A stretch of 64,000 nt of DNA from Paraglaciecola sp. (GCA_009993955.1 JAACSL010000008.1:62001-126000); one strand, 5' to 3'; counted from the first letter of the stretch, positions 1-10,082 are shown. The notes: generated from the sequence alone by a model not told the origin. Made by a program: numbers and translations.

Positions 1-3000
1 CCATGTCTGATGAGGTTTTCAATTTGCAGTTGACGCACCGCATTTTGGTTCATTTCGCCGCTGAAAAATTGGTATTTATTACCCCCAGCGTTTTTTGCAA
101 AATACATGGCCGTATCTGCATTTTTCAGCAATTCTTGGGTGCTACCGCCGTCTTCTGGGAAAAACGCAATACCGACGCTGGCGCCTAAAACAAATTCTTG
201 TTTATTAATCAAGAAGGGGCGAGCCATGCTATCGAGTACGGTTTGTGCGAAATGGGTCACACGGTGTACGTCAGTGGTTTTATCGATGAGTATGCTGAAC
301 TCGTCTCCACCCAGTCGGTAGCAGGTGGAATCTGTGCCAGCGATACGCTGTAATCGTTTGGCTATTTGCTTGATCAGGATATCACCAGTCTGATGGCCCA
401 ATGAGTCGTTAATTTTTTTGAAATTGTCCATATCCAAACAAAGTAGGGCGTGATGAGTATTACGTCTGACAATGTTGTTATGGCTGGCTTGAAAAAATGA
501 TCGATTCGGTAATTCAGTTAGTGGATCAGTATTGGCCAGTTTAAGCAATTCTTTTTCGGTTACCTTGCGTGTGGTGATGTCAGAGAATACCCCCACGTAG
601 TGACTGGTTTTACCGTCTTCATCATGGATGGCATCAATATTGAGTTCCATCTCGTATTTATCGCCGTTGGTACGGCGCGACTCTACCTCACCAAACCAAT
701 TGCCTTTTTGCCGCAGAGCTTTTTTCACTTCTTCAGTAAAGGCCCCAGGGTATTGATGGAAGGTGAGATAGCTAGCAAGCGCTTGTTCACGAGTTTCGCC
801 AGTATATTTGCAATAGGCATTGTTCACAGAGATAAATTTAAAGCTCATGTCGGTTATGAACACGCCATCAGAGATGGTCTCGATAGACCGTTTGAACAGC
901 TTGAGTTGCTCTTCAGCAGATTTCAAATGGTTGATATTTTTTAAGGTACCAGTCATCCGTTGCGGTTGATTATGGTTGTCTCGGTTAACCACTTTGCCAC
1001 GATCAAGTAACCACACCCATTCGCCTTTGTAAGTCTTGGCGCGATACGTGACTTCGTAGTGTTCGGTTTTATTTTTTAAATGTTCGCGCAAGGCTTCTTG
1101 CACGCGGGTAATATCATTGGGGTGTATATTGGCTTCATAGGCTGAATTGACACGAATATCATCTTGCGGGAAATCTAAGGTTCCCCATGTATTCGACCTA
1201 AATACTTGCCCTTGATAGATGTCCCAATCCCACAGCTCGTCACCACTGCTCCATAACGTGAGTTTTAAACGTTCTTCGTTTTCTTGAATTGACTTACGAA
1301 TGGCGTTCCTTGCCCGGGATTGTTTGAACCAATAGAGCAACAGTAATACAGTCAAGACGGCATATAAAATCAGCGCATTCTGGCTAAACCAAGGAGGCGG
1401 TGCAATGTTGACAGTTAAACGTTTCTCCGCTGACCACGGGCCATTGCCAGTGCGACTTTGCACCACAAATACGTAATGACCAAAATCCAAATATGAAAAC
1501 TCTGCCTTACGTGGTGAATCTTTGTCGGTCTCAATCCACTTGTCTGATAAGCCTAGTAACTGATAGCGATATTTTACTGCATCGGGATCAACCGGGTTAA
1601 GTTTGGTGAATTTAAAACTTAACATGTAGGCATTGTACGGTAAGTTAATTTCACTCGTTGTGGTAATAGACTCTCGTAAAGGGCTGTTATCTGAATGCAC
1701 AGTAGTGGCTTTATTAAAAATACTCAGTTGCGTGATCATGGGGGCGCTGTCGGGGCGCGCAGCTTCTTTGTCACTGCTTAAGTTGTTAGTGCTGAGTTCT
1801 TCTGGGTCAAATAACAAGAAACCGTTGGTACCACCAAACATCAGTTTATTTTGTTTGGTGAGCAAGCCTGAGCCTTCATTGAGTTCGTTGAATTCGAGTC
1901 GCTCTGGCGCGATATTTTGAATGACCTTGCCTGAAGTGAGTGAAACCTCATCGATCCCGGCACTGGCATAACTCAACCAAAGACTTCGGTTGAATACCAG
2001 TGCCTTCAGTACTTGATCACTGGCCAAACCTTGCGCTTCATTGAGATGAAGCAATATTTTATAGCTTTGTTTATCAAGTTTTATCACCCCATGGGTAATG
2101 GATGACAGCCAATAGCCATCGTCTGTTTCAACTACAGACGTAAAGTTGGGTACTTGGTTATCAATATTGAGAATGAGATGGTTAATTTGTCCTGACTTGG
2201 CATTGTACAAGACCATACCTAAATTGGTGGCCAACCAAACTTGATCACTGTTGTCTTGAAACAGGGGATGAATGACACGCAAAGAAGGATTGGGAAGGGC
2301 TATCTGCGAGAGTGTTAAGTTAGATAAATCAATAGAGATTAACTCTCCGGCCACTGAGCCTATCCATACTTTGCCACCAAACAAACTGATTCTTTCAATA
2401 TTTTGACCTGGCATAAAACTGCTAATCAGTTCAAGCTTTTGTCCGTCAGTTTGTGCATAAACAAATAAACCACCACTGGTTGCTACCCATATTCTATTTT
2501 GCTCATCAATCAGCAAATTCCAAATATTGTGCTCATAGTCGGTGAGATAGTGTGTGAAGCTGTAATCGTAAGGACTGAAGACATTTAAGCCTGCCGTTTG
2601 GGTAGCAATCCAGATGTCACCTTTTGCATCTTGTTCAATGGCCCACACAATATTGCCAGAAAGGGCATTATTTGCCCCTGATTTTTGAAAATGCTCAACA
2701 CGTGCGGTTTGAGGGTTGTGTTTATAAACGCCCCCTGAGTATGTGCCCAACCAAAGCGTATTGTTTGAATCGACAAAGGTGTCGTAAATGAAACTGGTTT
2801 GCAGACCAAAATTAAGGTTATTTTTGTCATTAATGGAGATAACAATATTGTTAATGTCATCTAAGATACTCACCCCGGTAGTGGTACCAAACCAAAAACG
2901 GCCAAGATGGTCCTGACTGATACTTCTGACTTCATTACCTACAATTGAGGGCTGACTTTGTGTGGTAAACCTACGCATCGATTTTGATTCTTCATTGTAG

Positions 3001-3737
3001 GCAAATACCCCTTCATTGGTGGCGATCCAATAGGTGTTGTTGGTTTTGCTGATATCAAATAAATAGCCAGCAGGTAATACAATGTTCCACGGATTGGGTT
3101 TGGCTAAGTCGTATAAGATATTGCTGTCATTGTCTAAGATGAAAATACCGTGGCCCATACTGCCAATCCAGGTTTTGTCAGGTTCACTGAAAATAAATTT
3201 AATTTCAGGGGGCAGGGCCGTATTACGCGTATTAACGATGAAAAATCGATTTTTGACGCTATCAAACTCGTACAAGTTTTTATCATCTGCCACTAACAAC
3301 TGGCCGTTTTTATTCAGGGCGAGGGTGTAAATATTGTCGTTAAGCAGGTCACTATTGTCTTTGGTATAAACGGTAAAATTGTCTCTGCGCTCATTAAATT
3401 TTGCCAAGCCAGAATCGGTACCAACCCATAGATTGCCTGCGCTATCGATTAAGAGTTTTTTTACAAAATTATTGGGCAAAGATTGCGGGACTTTCGGATC
3501 GTGCAAGTAATCGACAAATTCATGTCCGTCGAAGCGATTTAAACCTTCGAACGTTGCAAACCACATAAAACCACGTTTATCTTCAACGATATCGGTGACG
3601 TTGTTTTGCGAGAGACCTTGGGCTTTGGAAAAGTTCTGAAATTCAGTATTTTGTGCAAAAACGTTTGCTGCGAGACAGAGACCCAACGAGGCAAAAATTA
3701 GAAGGCAGCGGAAAAATTTAAAATTGCAATTATGCAC
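1..3737 (-). CDS. Membrane sensor: two-component propeller, Y_Y_Y, PAS, PAS, GGDEF (C-terminus beyond window)
   Basis: This is an open reading frame that runs off the left edge with 1245 codons visible. A GTG start at 3737 gives a signal peptide ending near VFA-Q (about residue 28); an in-frame TAG lies just upstream and no ATG alternative exists. Residues ~30-690 are repeats of the Reg_prop beta-propeller type, with recurrent short W-x-(A/G)-T-x-x-G-(L/I) motifs. A Y_Y_Y domain (~705-775), one transmembrane helix (~785-806), a PAS_3-like domain (~816-930), a second PAS (~940-1060) and a GGDEF domain follow. The GGDEF signature is intact at 297-311 (residues 1143-1147), so diguanylate cyclase activity is likely. 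The residues just before the window edge resemble the start of an EAL domain, but this cannot be confirmed. Family knowledge suggests a periplasmic ligand (often a polysaccharide) controls c-di-GMP; the ligand is unknown. Confidence 0.85.
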   Translation of the reverse strand, partial: MHNCNFKFFRCLLIFASLGLCLAANVFAQNTEFQNFSKAQGLSQNNVTDIVEDKRGFMWFATFEGLNRFDGHEFVDYLHDPKVPQSLPNNFVKKLLIDSAGNLWVGTDSGLAKFNERRDNFTVYTKDNSDLLNDNIYTLALNKNGQLLVADDKNLYEFDSVKNRFFIVNTRNTALPPEIKFIFSEPDKTWIGSMGHGIFILDNDSNILYDLAKPNPWNIVLPAGYLFDISKTNNTYWIATNEGVFAYNEESKSMRRFTTQSQPSIVGNEVRSISQDHLGRFWFGTTTGVSILDDINNIVISINDKNNLNFGLQTSFIYDTFVDSNNTLWLGTYSGGVYKHNPQTARVEHFQKSGANNALSGNIVWAIEQDAKGDIWIATQTAGLNVFSPYDYSFTHYLTDYEHNIWNLLIDEQNRIWVATSGGLFVYAQTDGQKLELISSFMPGQNIERISLFGGKVWIGSVAGELISIDLSNLTLSQIALPNPSLRVIHPLFQDNSDQVWLATNLGMVLYNAKSGQINHLILNIDNQVPNFTSVVETDDGYWLSSITHGVIKLDKQSYKILLHLNEAQGLASDQVLKALVFNRSLWLSYASAGIDEVSLTSGKVIQNIAPERLEFNELNEGSGLLTKQNKLMFGGTNGFLLFDPEELSTNNLSSDKEAARPDSAPMITQLSIFNKATTVHSDNSPLRESITTTSEINLPYNAYMLSFKFTKLNPVDPDAVKYRYQLLGLSDKWIETDKDSPRKAEFSYLDFGHYVFVVQSRTGNGPWSAEKRLTVNIAPPPWFSQNALILYAVLTVLLLLYWFKQSRARNAIRKSIQENEERLKLTLWSSGDELWDWDIYQGQVFRSNTWGTLDFPQDDIRVNSAYEANIHPNDITRVQEALREHLKNKTEHYEVTYRAKTYKGEWVWLLDRGKVVNRDNHNQPQRMTGTLKNINHLKSAEEQLKLFKRSIETISDGVFITDMSFKFISVNNAYCKYTGETREQALASYLTFHQYPGAFTEEVKKALRQKGNWFGEVESRRTNGDKYEMELNIDAIHDEDGKTSHYVGVFSDITTRKVTEKELLKLANTDPLTELPNRSFFQASHNNIVRRNTHHALLCLDMDNFKKINDSLGHQTGDILIKQIAKRLQRIAGTDSTCYRLGGDEFSILIDKTTDVHRVTHFAQTVLDSMARPFLINKQEFVLGASVGIAFFPEDGGSTQELLKNADTAMYFAKNAGGNKYQFFSGEMNQNAVRQLQIENLIRH

Positions 3738-3748
3738 ATCACACCCGT

Positions 3749-3798
3749 GGTAGTTCGACTACCTTGATTTTATTAGAGTATATGGTTTCACCTCCTTG
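3749..3798 (-). promoter_or_regulatory. Leader of the sensor gene: orphan Shine-Dalgarno and hairpin
   Basis: Read on the minus strand, a perfect AAGGAGGTGA (3798-3789) is followed by a hairpin with stem GGTAGT/ACTACC and a 3-nt loop (3763-3749), then the GTG start of the sensor at 3737. The SD is too far from that start and a stop codon separates them in frame. It could serve a short leader ORF (GTG overlapping the SD, about 10 codons) or be occluded by structure. Confidence 0.3.
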
Positions 3799-3914
3799 TC
3801 ACCACACCGCTAAATATGCCGAAAATTGTGCTTTGTCACAAGCATTTAGTTGGTAAAACCTAAGGTGCTGCATTGTTTTTTAACGCTTTCTGGTATTAAT
3901 TGCTGCTTTATTGA

Positions 3915-6674
3915 TCAGTTCATGTATTCACTACTTTTTTTGAACATTTCAACGGATTCAATGATGGCGTAATTTTGTTCGTTGTTACATTGTTTTTGAG
4001 TGGTGCATAAGAGAATTATCTCACCAAAGTGTTGAGACAACGCTAAGGCTTTGGCAAACGCAGCGAGATCAGCAAAGGTCAATTGCCTGAGACACTCAGT
4101 CATTTTTTGATGGTGTTGGAAATGATAATCTTTGTGACCAATTGCCACCCAGAAACGTTGACTGCGCATATTTGGATGCGTGTCTGGTTCATTAAATTGG
4201 CGAATTACAGCGTTACACAAAGACGGCCAAACGCCCTGATATTTATCGATTTCGTTGGCAAGCTGCATGAGAAATTGTTTGATGGCTGTGACTAAATCAT
4301 GTGCTTGTTGATTGGGAGACTGAATATACAAAGCAATGCCTGGATGTCGGTTATATGGCAAGTAACCACTACCCACTAAGTAACCCAGCTGTTTTTCTAT
4401 ACGTAACTGATTAAAAAATGGCGCGGCAATTAATTGCTCAAACAAAATGATTAACGCCACATCTCGAGTGCTTGCACTGGGGGCTTGCAGATAAATGACG
4501 GCTGCTTCGTCAGGATGCTGGCATTCAACCACATGCAGCTGTGAAGGTCGACTGCGTAAATCGACTAAGCCTTTGAATATTGGATCGTTTATCTGATGTT
4601 GGGCGCGAAAATGACGCAATTTTGTGAACACCTCTGAAGTATCGTTGAGGTGCCAATTTCCATACATCATGCCTTCTAAATGAAAGCTTTGGAGTAACTG
4701 TGTCTTGGCCTCTAATACAGCATCCAAGTCTGCATTTTGCATGATGTTTGCCATATCGATGGGGGCAAAATTATGTTGTTGCAACAACACCGACAAACGA
4801 CTAAATAAACGGTTAATGGGTTTATTCAACAAGCTATTACACAGACCTTGATACTGACTCGCCTTGACCTGTTGAAAGCTCTGTGAGAACTCCTCGTGCA
4901 ATACAATTTGACTTAATAATTGTGTGCAAAATTCTAACTGATTGTTGCTAAAACCACTGGTTTGCAAAGAAAAACCGCCTTGATGAGGATAAAAATGAAA
5001 ATGCATGCCGGCTAAGTTTGCTTGGTAATAATGCTGTTGTAATTTTTCATTCAATAAGGCCACCCACAAGCGTTTATAGGTGGCCATTTCAATCCCATTT
5101 GCACTGGCCGCACAGTCGAAGGTGAGATAACAATCGCCTTTTGGCTGCAAAAAGGTATGGTCTTGCCCATACCAAATTGCCAAACCAGCTTCGTCTACTA
5201 ATTGGGTTGGCAAGGCATAAACCTGTTGTAAGGGTTTTAATTGGGTGAGGTCCTGCAAATATGGATTCGCAGTGGGCAAAACCATGTTTTCAGCGACCTG
5301 CGAGGCATGATATTTTGCCAGAAGATCTTGGTCTATTGGCGAAATTTTATAAGGTGTATGGTACCACTTCGCCACGGAGTCGGTGGCCTGGTCTGCCTGA
5401 ATTATTTTCAGTCGCATGTTGGTTGGCGTGAAATATTCCAACATTGACATACACAAGTGTTGTGACGGCTGGTCAAGCAGGCTCTCTCCCAACAACCAAT
5501 GTTCAGGGGCATACTCAAACATGCCATGGCTTAGGCTGAACACTTCATCGATACTTTTTACTGCTTCCCCAAACTGTCCATTTAGGTGACTTAGCTTAGC
5601 CACTTCTTCTATTCGCCAGGTGGCGATGCCTTCCGTTTTTAACAGCTTGATAAACGCAAACGTAGCAGTGACTATTTCCTCAATATTCGCTGCGCCTTTC
5701 GCGGTTAACTGTAAATTGATATTGAAGTCTTTGAAATTACTGCCTTCTACGCCACCACCAGCACTGAGGCCAATCGCCCAATCTTGTTGCTTGAGGTAGT
5801 TCAATAGACTGCCCCTACCTTCATCACCAATGATGTGGCTGAGCACCGTGAGAGGTTTACTGCGATATAATCCCACCTGGCTAGGCAGTGCAAATGTAAT
5901 GATTAAACGTTGCGCTGAATGAATGGGCTCAATCTTAATTTCCACACCCAATTGGTGGGGCAAGTACAGGGGCGGCAACTCTTGCGCAAGCGTTTCATCA
6001 GTATTCATCCAAGTAGAAAAATGATGTTCAATTAACGCTTTAATGTCGTCAATGGCAAGGGGGCTTACCAGACACAAACACGCATGACGAGGTTGGTAAT
6101 ATTGCTGATGAAGTTCAATTAACTTTTGCTGCAGTTGAGCATGAGAAAACGCTGCAAACGTTTCAATATTACCAACAGAAAACTTACTAAACGGATGCTT
6201 GGGATGGCATGTTTCTTTGTGAACTTGATAGAGGCGCCGCAGATCATCTTTTTGTTTGAGTTTAAATTCAGCGTCAATGGCTGAGATCTCAGCTTGAATG
6301 TCTACTTCGTTAAGCAAAGGTAAAGTTAACATGGCGATAAATAGTGACAGTGCTTCGCCTAAGAATTCAGGCATGCAGTCAAAAAAATAGCTGGTAAATT
6401 CAGTGCCTGTTGAGGCGTTGATGGTGCCACCCCGCTGGGCGAGTTGGTCTGCAAGACCATTAGCAGTTGGATCTTTTTGGTTACCTCTAAATAGCACATG
6501 TTCGAGTAGGTGACTCAAACCTTGGCAGTCCCAAGGATCATTAAAATGACCGGTTTGTAGCGTCAGTGCACAAGCACTTTTATGGCAGTTTGCATCCGAC
6601 ACAATCAACACCCGCAGTCCATTTTTTAGGGTTAAGGTAGCGTGTTGACGCGTGGCGTTTGCAGCAGTAGGCAA
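3915..6674 (-). CDS. M16 family metallopeptidase (insulinase/pitrilysin type)
   Basis: This 919-residue zinc peptidase has the inverted HxxEH motif, HLLEH at residues 55-59, and a downstream Glu-rich helix (EISAIDAEF, ~128-136) where the third zinc ligand lies. The length matches the four-domain single-chain pitrilysin/insulinase subfamily (protease III, IDE, PqqF). No signal peptide is obvious at the N-terminus, so a cytosolic location is more likely than a periplasmic one. The start is TTG at 6674, supported by GAGGT about 9 nt upstream; no closer ATG exists. It is divergent from sixA. Substrate unknown; peptides are likely from the family. Confidence 0.9.
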   Translation of the reverse strand: MPTAANATRQHATLTLKNGLRVLIVSDANCHKSACALTLQTGHFNDPWDCQGLSHLLEHVLFRGNQKDPTANGLADQLAQRGGTINASTGTEFTSYFFDCMPEFLGEALSLFIAMLTLPLLNEVDIQAEISAIDAEFKLKQKDDLRRLYQVHKETCHPKHPFSKFSVGNIETFAAFSHAQLQQKLIELHQQYYQPRHACLCLVSPLAIDDIKALIEHHFSTWMNTDETLAQELPPLYLPHQLGVEIKIEPIHSAQRLIITFALPSQVGLYRSKPLTVLSHIIGDEGRGSLLNYLKQQDWAIGLSAGGGVEGSNFKDFNINLQLTAKGAANIEEIVTATFAFIKLLKTEGIATWRIEEVAKLSHLNGQFGEAVKSIDEVFSLSHGMFEYAPEHWLLGESLLDQPSQHLCMSMLEYFTPTNMRLKIIQADQATDSVAKWYHTPYKISPIDQDLLAKYHASQVAENMVLPTANPYLQDLTQLKPLQQVYALPTQLVDEAGLAIWYGQDHTFLQPKGDCYLTFDCAASANGIEMATYKRLWVALLNEKLQQHYYQANLAGMHFHFYPHQGGFSLQTSGFSNNQLEFCTQLLSQIVLHEEFSQSFQQVKASQYQGLCNSLLNKPINRLFSRLSVLLQQHNFAPIDMANIMQNADLDAVLEAKTQLLQSFHLEGMMYGNWHLNDTSEVFTKLRHFRAQHQINDPIFKGLVDLRSRPSQLHVVECQHPDEAAVIYLQAPSASTRDVALIILFEQLIAAPFFNQLRIEKQLGYLVGSGYLPYNRHPGIALYIQSPNQQAHDLVTAIKQFLMQLANEIDKYQGVWPSLCNAVIRQFNEPDTHPNMRSQRFWVAIGHKDYHFQHHQKMTECLRQLTFADLAAFAKALALSQHFGEIILLCTTQKQCNNEQNYAIIESVEMFKKSSEYMN

Positions 6675-6780
6675 TGTGGTTTACCTCTTTATAAAAATAC
6701 ATCAAGCATAAACTAAATTTTTGTGAGTACAGATTTATATCTGATTAATTTGCTATATTATTCACTCAAAATCAGTAGTA

Positions 6781-7287
6781 ATGAATTCTATGAAACTTAT
6801 TGTGATGCGCCATGGCGAGGCTGAAGCGCAAAATACTTCAGATAAGACCCGAAATTTAACCGAATATGGCATACAGCAAGCAAAAAACGCAGGTCATTGG
6901 TTAAGTAAAAATTTTGCTGAATTTGCGCAACTTGATGCCGCAATAGTGAGTCCTTATAACCGTGCACAACAGACTTTTCATGCCCTGGCGAGCGCGGTGA
7001 AGGTCAGCAATGTCGTAACGGCAGTAGAATTAACCCCCAATGCAAAAGTGCAAAAAGTGCAAAAACTGCTGTTTAATTTTTGCAACAGCAGACCCAATAC
7101 CCAGAGTTTACTGCTTGTCAGTCACATGCCGCTGGTTAGCTATGTGCTTGATGACATTCTCATGACACACCAAGCCAATCTTTTTGCTACCTCAAGTATG
7201 GCTATTATCAATTATGATATTGAACGGGGAACGGGCAGGCTGCTTCAGTTTTACCATCCAATGAGTGAACAGCAAATTTCAAAGTAA
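6781..7287 (+). CDS. sixA: Phosphohistidine phosphatase SixA
   Basis: A 168-residue histidine-phosphatase-superfamily protein. The catalytic RHG motif is at residues 10-12 (MRHGEAE), the second conserved Arg follows in SPYNRAQQT, and a late catalytic His appears in LLVSHMPLVS. The length and the short SixA-type architecture distinguish it from phosphoglycerate mutases. SixA dephosphorylates phosphohistidine, known in E. coli from ArcB and the nitrogen PTS. An alternative start is the in-frame ATG at 6790. The promoter must lie in the ~106-bp gap shared with the divergent M16 gene. Confidence 0.9.
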   Translation: MNSMKLIVMRHGEAEAQNTSDKTRNLTEYGIQQAKNAGHWLSKNFAEFAQLDAAIVSPYNRAQQTFHALASAVKVSNVVTAVELTPNAKVQKVQKLLFNFCNSRPNTQSLLLVSHMPLVSYVLDDILMTHQANLFATSSMAIINYDIERGTGRLLQFYHPMSEQQISK

Positions 7288-7306
7288 GCTTTAACTATCG
7301 TCAAAA

Positions 7307-7504
7307 TTGACCGATAACGTGGAGATGAATACAAAATCCTTACCAGCCTATTTGCAACAGGTGCTTGAACACCATGTTGCCCAATCTCAACTGACTCAGG
7401 ACGCTGAGCTGCAGGAGATTATGGTGGGCCTGCAAAGCTTAAATGAAAAAGTTGAGTTGCTGAAAAATAAAATTAAACAGAACAGAATGCGCATAGCCCA
7501 ATAA
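7307..7504 (+). CDS. Small charged helical protein, unknown function
   Basis: A 65-codon frame 19 bp downstream of sixA, probably co-transcribed. The predicted protein is rich in Leu, Gln, Glu and Lys and looks like a short coiled coil (for example LNEKVELLKNKIKQN near the C-terminus), without signal peptide or Cys. The start is uncertain: TTG at 7307, GTG at 7319 or ATG at 7325, the last with GGAG directly adjacent, which is too close for good initiation. I recognise no family. Confidence 0.5.
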   Translation: MTDNVEMNTKSLPAYLQQVLEHHVAQSQLTQDAELQEIMVGLQSLNEKVELLKNKIKQNRMRIAQ

Positions 7505-7567
7505 CCCTTGTTATTTGGTTTAGGTCTGTAGGCATTTTAGTATTTTTTTGTGTCTGCTGTCAGGTGT

Positions 7568-7588
7568 GAAGCGCCGCAGCGCGGCGCT
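7568..7588. repeat. GC-rich hairpin between convergent genes
   Basis: AGCGCCGC and GCGGCGCT form an 8-bp stem with a 3-nt loop. It sits between the converging 7504 and 7620 gene ends and is not followed by a T-run on either strand. It could pause or stop transcription from both sides, but it is not a canonical intrinsic terminator. Confidence 0.4.
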
Positions 7589-7619
7589 ATACTCTGCTTG
7601 TAGCTATACTCTGCTTGTA
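7586..7619. repeat. Two tandem 17-bp direct repeats
   Basis: The 17-mer beginning GCTATACTCTG occurs twice without a gap (7586-7602 and 7603-7619). The second copy ends right at the stop codon of the minus-strand gene. It is probably a slippage duplication. Confidence 0.8.
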
Positions 7620-8924
7620 TTAGCCTGATAGTGAGCTGGCATCTTTACCCGATTCTGCTCTGAACAGTCTCGGCATTACTCTTACCGTTTTCACCATATT
7701 GTCTTTCATTTCGATAATTTCGATGGGGTAGCCGGCTAAGCGCAAACTTATATTGGCTTGTGGAATGTCTTCAAGATATTCCAGAATTAAGCCGTTCAGG
7801 GTTTTGGGCCCCTCAGTTGGGAAGTGCCAATCTAGCTCTTTGTTTAGTTCACGCACGTTGACACTGCCGTCAATCAACACGCTACCATCTTGTTGAACGT
7901 TAGCTTCTTTACTGTGGTCGGGTAAAAAACTGGTAGTGAAGTCACCAATGATTTCTTCGAGTATATCTTCAAGCGTCACTAGACCTTGGATATCACCGTA
8001 TTCGTCCACCACTAAACCGATGCGCTCCTTGGCAGCTTGAAACTTGTACATCAAGGTATGCAAGGGAGTGGATTCAGGCGTGAAGTAAATTTCGCGCACC
8101 GCCCGTAATAAACTGGCTTTAGTAAATTGATCTTTTGACAACAACCGTAATGCATCACGTACGTGCACAAAACCAACTGCGTCATCGATGCTGTCACGGT
8201 ATAACAACACTCTGGTGTGCTGGGCATTAACAAGCTGGCGCTGTATATCTTTCCAATCATCATTGATATCAATTGCCACAATATCGCTGCGCGGCACCAT
8301 AATGTCTTCAGCAGTGACTTTTTCTAAATCTAAAATGCCGACTAACATGTCTTGGTGTTTTTTGGGGATCATCGCGCCCGCTTCGAATACAACTGTGCGC
8401 AACTCCTCTCGACTGAGGCTATCGCCGGTTCCATCGGCTGGTCGAATACGAAACAAAGCCAAGATGCTGTTGGTGATCATGTTAATTAAATACACCAAGG
8501 GATAGAGCATCATCATCAAGGGTAGCAAAATGATAGAAGTGGGGAAGGCCACTTTTTCTGGATACAAAGCAGCCAAAGTTTTTGGCGTTACTTCAGCAAA
8601 CACTAAAATAACAAAGGTTAATCCAAAGGTCGCAACCGCTAGGCCCCAAACGTCACCAAATAGACGGATGCATACTATCGTCGCGATGGCCGATGCACCG
8701 ATGTTGACTAAATTATTGCCAATTAATATCAGGCCAATAAGGCGGTCGGGACGTTGTAGTAATTTTTGTACCCGAATTGCCCCTTTATGCCCTTCATTTT
8801 CTAAGTGTTTTAGGCGATACCGATTAATCGACATCATGCCGGTTTCGGAACTTGAGAAAAATGCGGAAAGTAAAATGAGAATACCCAGAAGGATTAATAA
8901 ACTACTGGTGGATATGTCGTCCAA
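7620..8924 (-). CDS. CNNM/CorC-HlyC family membrane protein (YfjD-like)
   Basis: A 434-residue protein with the UPF0053 order: a DUF21 membrane domain with about four hydrophobic helices (residues ~5-150), a pair of CBS domains (~200-330) and a C-terminal CorC_HlyC domain (~345-425). Relatives take part in magnesium or cobalt efflux or resistance; the transported ion cannot be read from sequence alone. The start appears to be TTG at 8924, preceded by GGAAG about 8 nt upstream. It is followed after ~90 bp by the YpjD-like gene on the same strand (upstream in transcription), an arrangement also seen in enterobacteria (ypjD-yfjD near ffh). Confidence 0.9.
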   Translation of the reverse strand: MDDISTSSLLILLGILILLSAFFSSSETGMMSINRYRLKHLENEGHKGAIRVQKLLQRPDRLIGLILIGNNLVNIGASAIATIVCIRLFGDVWGLAVATFGLTFVILVFAEVTPKTLAALYPEKVAFPTSIILLPLMMMLYPLVYLINMITNSILALFRIRPADGTGDSLSREELRTVVFEAGAMIPKKHQDMLVGILDLEKVTAEDIMVPRSDIVAIDINDDWKDIQRQLVNAQHTRVLLYRDSIDDAVGFVHVRDALRLLSKDQFTKASLLRAVREIYFTPESTPLHTLMYKFQAAKERIGLVVDEYGDIQGLVTLEDILEEIIGDFTTSFLPDHSKEANVQQDGSVLIDGSVNVRELNKELDWHFPTEGPKTLNGLILEYLEDIPQANISLRLAGYPIEIIEMKDNMVKTVRVMPRLFRAESGKDASSLSG

Positions 8925-9016
8925 CTAAAAACTTCCTATCAACGTGGTGGATCAAGACTGTAAGGGCTATCGAAGCAGTATTCAAGAGGCATTTGCGTAG
9001 AGCGTCGCAGATAGGC

Positions 9017-9805
9017 TCAATTTAAAATAAACTCGCGCACAAAGCGGCTACCAAAATAGCCCAGAGTCAACAAAAATGAACCGACTATCGTTGCACTAAT
9101 GACTGGCTTTCCACGCCAGCCAAATTTTATGTGGCCAAATACAATCACACTGTAAATTAGCCAAGCCATTATCGATAAAACGGTTTTATGTGCTTGTTCT
9201 TTGGCAAACATATTATCCAAAAACATAAAACCACTGATGAGCGAGAAGGTTAACAATACCGTTCCAACCATTAACAGCTTGAATAAAATTCCTTCAACTA
9301 CCATAAGCGGGGGCAATGATGAATGTAGGAGTGACGCTTTTTTCTCCTTCAAACGTACATTAATGTAGGCCAATTGAAGCGCATACAAAAAAGCTATACT
9401 CAAACATGCATAGGCGAGCAGAGCAAAGGTAATATGGATGATCAAGGCCGGCTGAATGCTGTAGTGCATTAAATGCTCATCAGGCAGCAAGGGGTTAACC
9501 AGAATAACTAGCGCACTGAAGCTAAAAACCACGGGCAACAAAATAGTATTGGGCAGTTTAAACGAGGCCAGCACCATGGTGACGCTTATCAGCCAACTGA
9601 CCAGCGATGCCACATTCAACATGCTCATGTTTTGCCCTGGTTCTAATATCACAAGATTGAACAAAATAAAGCCGTGCAATACCAACGCTAAGCCAGCCAC
9701 AGGTAGTGCAAGACGTTTTTTCGGTCCGTGATGATCAAATAATCCTGTCACAATGATGGCAGCGGCAATACTATATAAACCAAAGCAAATAATATCCAAA
9801 AGCAT
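9017..9805 (-). CDS. YpjD/CcsA-like cytochrome c assembly membrane protein
   Basis: A 262-residue polytopic inner-membrane protein (about eight hydrophobic segments) of the cytochrome c assembly (CcsA/CcmC-like) superfamily. It matches YpjD, which sits next to ffh in many gammaproteobacteria, as here. I chose ATG at 9805, which has GAGG about 12 nt upstream and begins directly with a membrane helix; the frame stays open to 9901. Conserved residues for haem handling (several His, including one in a central HITFAL-type helix) are visible. Its exact role is not established in the family. Confidence 0.85.
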   Translation of the reverse strand: MLLDIICFGLYSIAAAIIVTGLFDHHGPKKRLALPVAGLALVLHGFILFNLVILEPGQNMSMLNVASLVSWLISVTMVLASFKLPNTILLPVVFSFSALVILVNPLLPDEHLMHYSIQPALIIHITFALLAYACLSIAFLYALQLAYINVRLKEKKASLLHSSLPPLMVVEGILFKLLMVGTVLLTFSLISGFMFLDNMFAKEQAHKTVLSIMAWLIYSVIVFGHIKFGWRGKPVISATIVGSFLLTLGYFGSRFVREFILN

Positions 9806-10082
9806 TTTGTAATTTCGCCTCACAATCGAACAGAAATCTCTGGCATAAGCTGCCTGTTTGTCTCGGTCAATATGCCAGTAAGCTACCCTATTTGGCAGCA
9901 AAACCTACCATCTAAATTAACACCATTGGCACACTGATGACAGATCTGAGTAAGGAAACAATTTTTGTTGCCCTGTGCAAAAGTTGCCACTGTGGTAATG
10001 CAGTGATTCTTATCTGATGTCTAATTCGTTATACTCGCTGTAATTTTTTGACAGCTAACACAAACTAGGTAAGTAGACTGAC

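Noticed and set aside
3082..3330. 82-codon plus-strand frame inside the sensor gene
   Set aside because: The minus-strand frame is continuously open and encodes propeller repeats; the plus-strand frame lacks signals.
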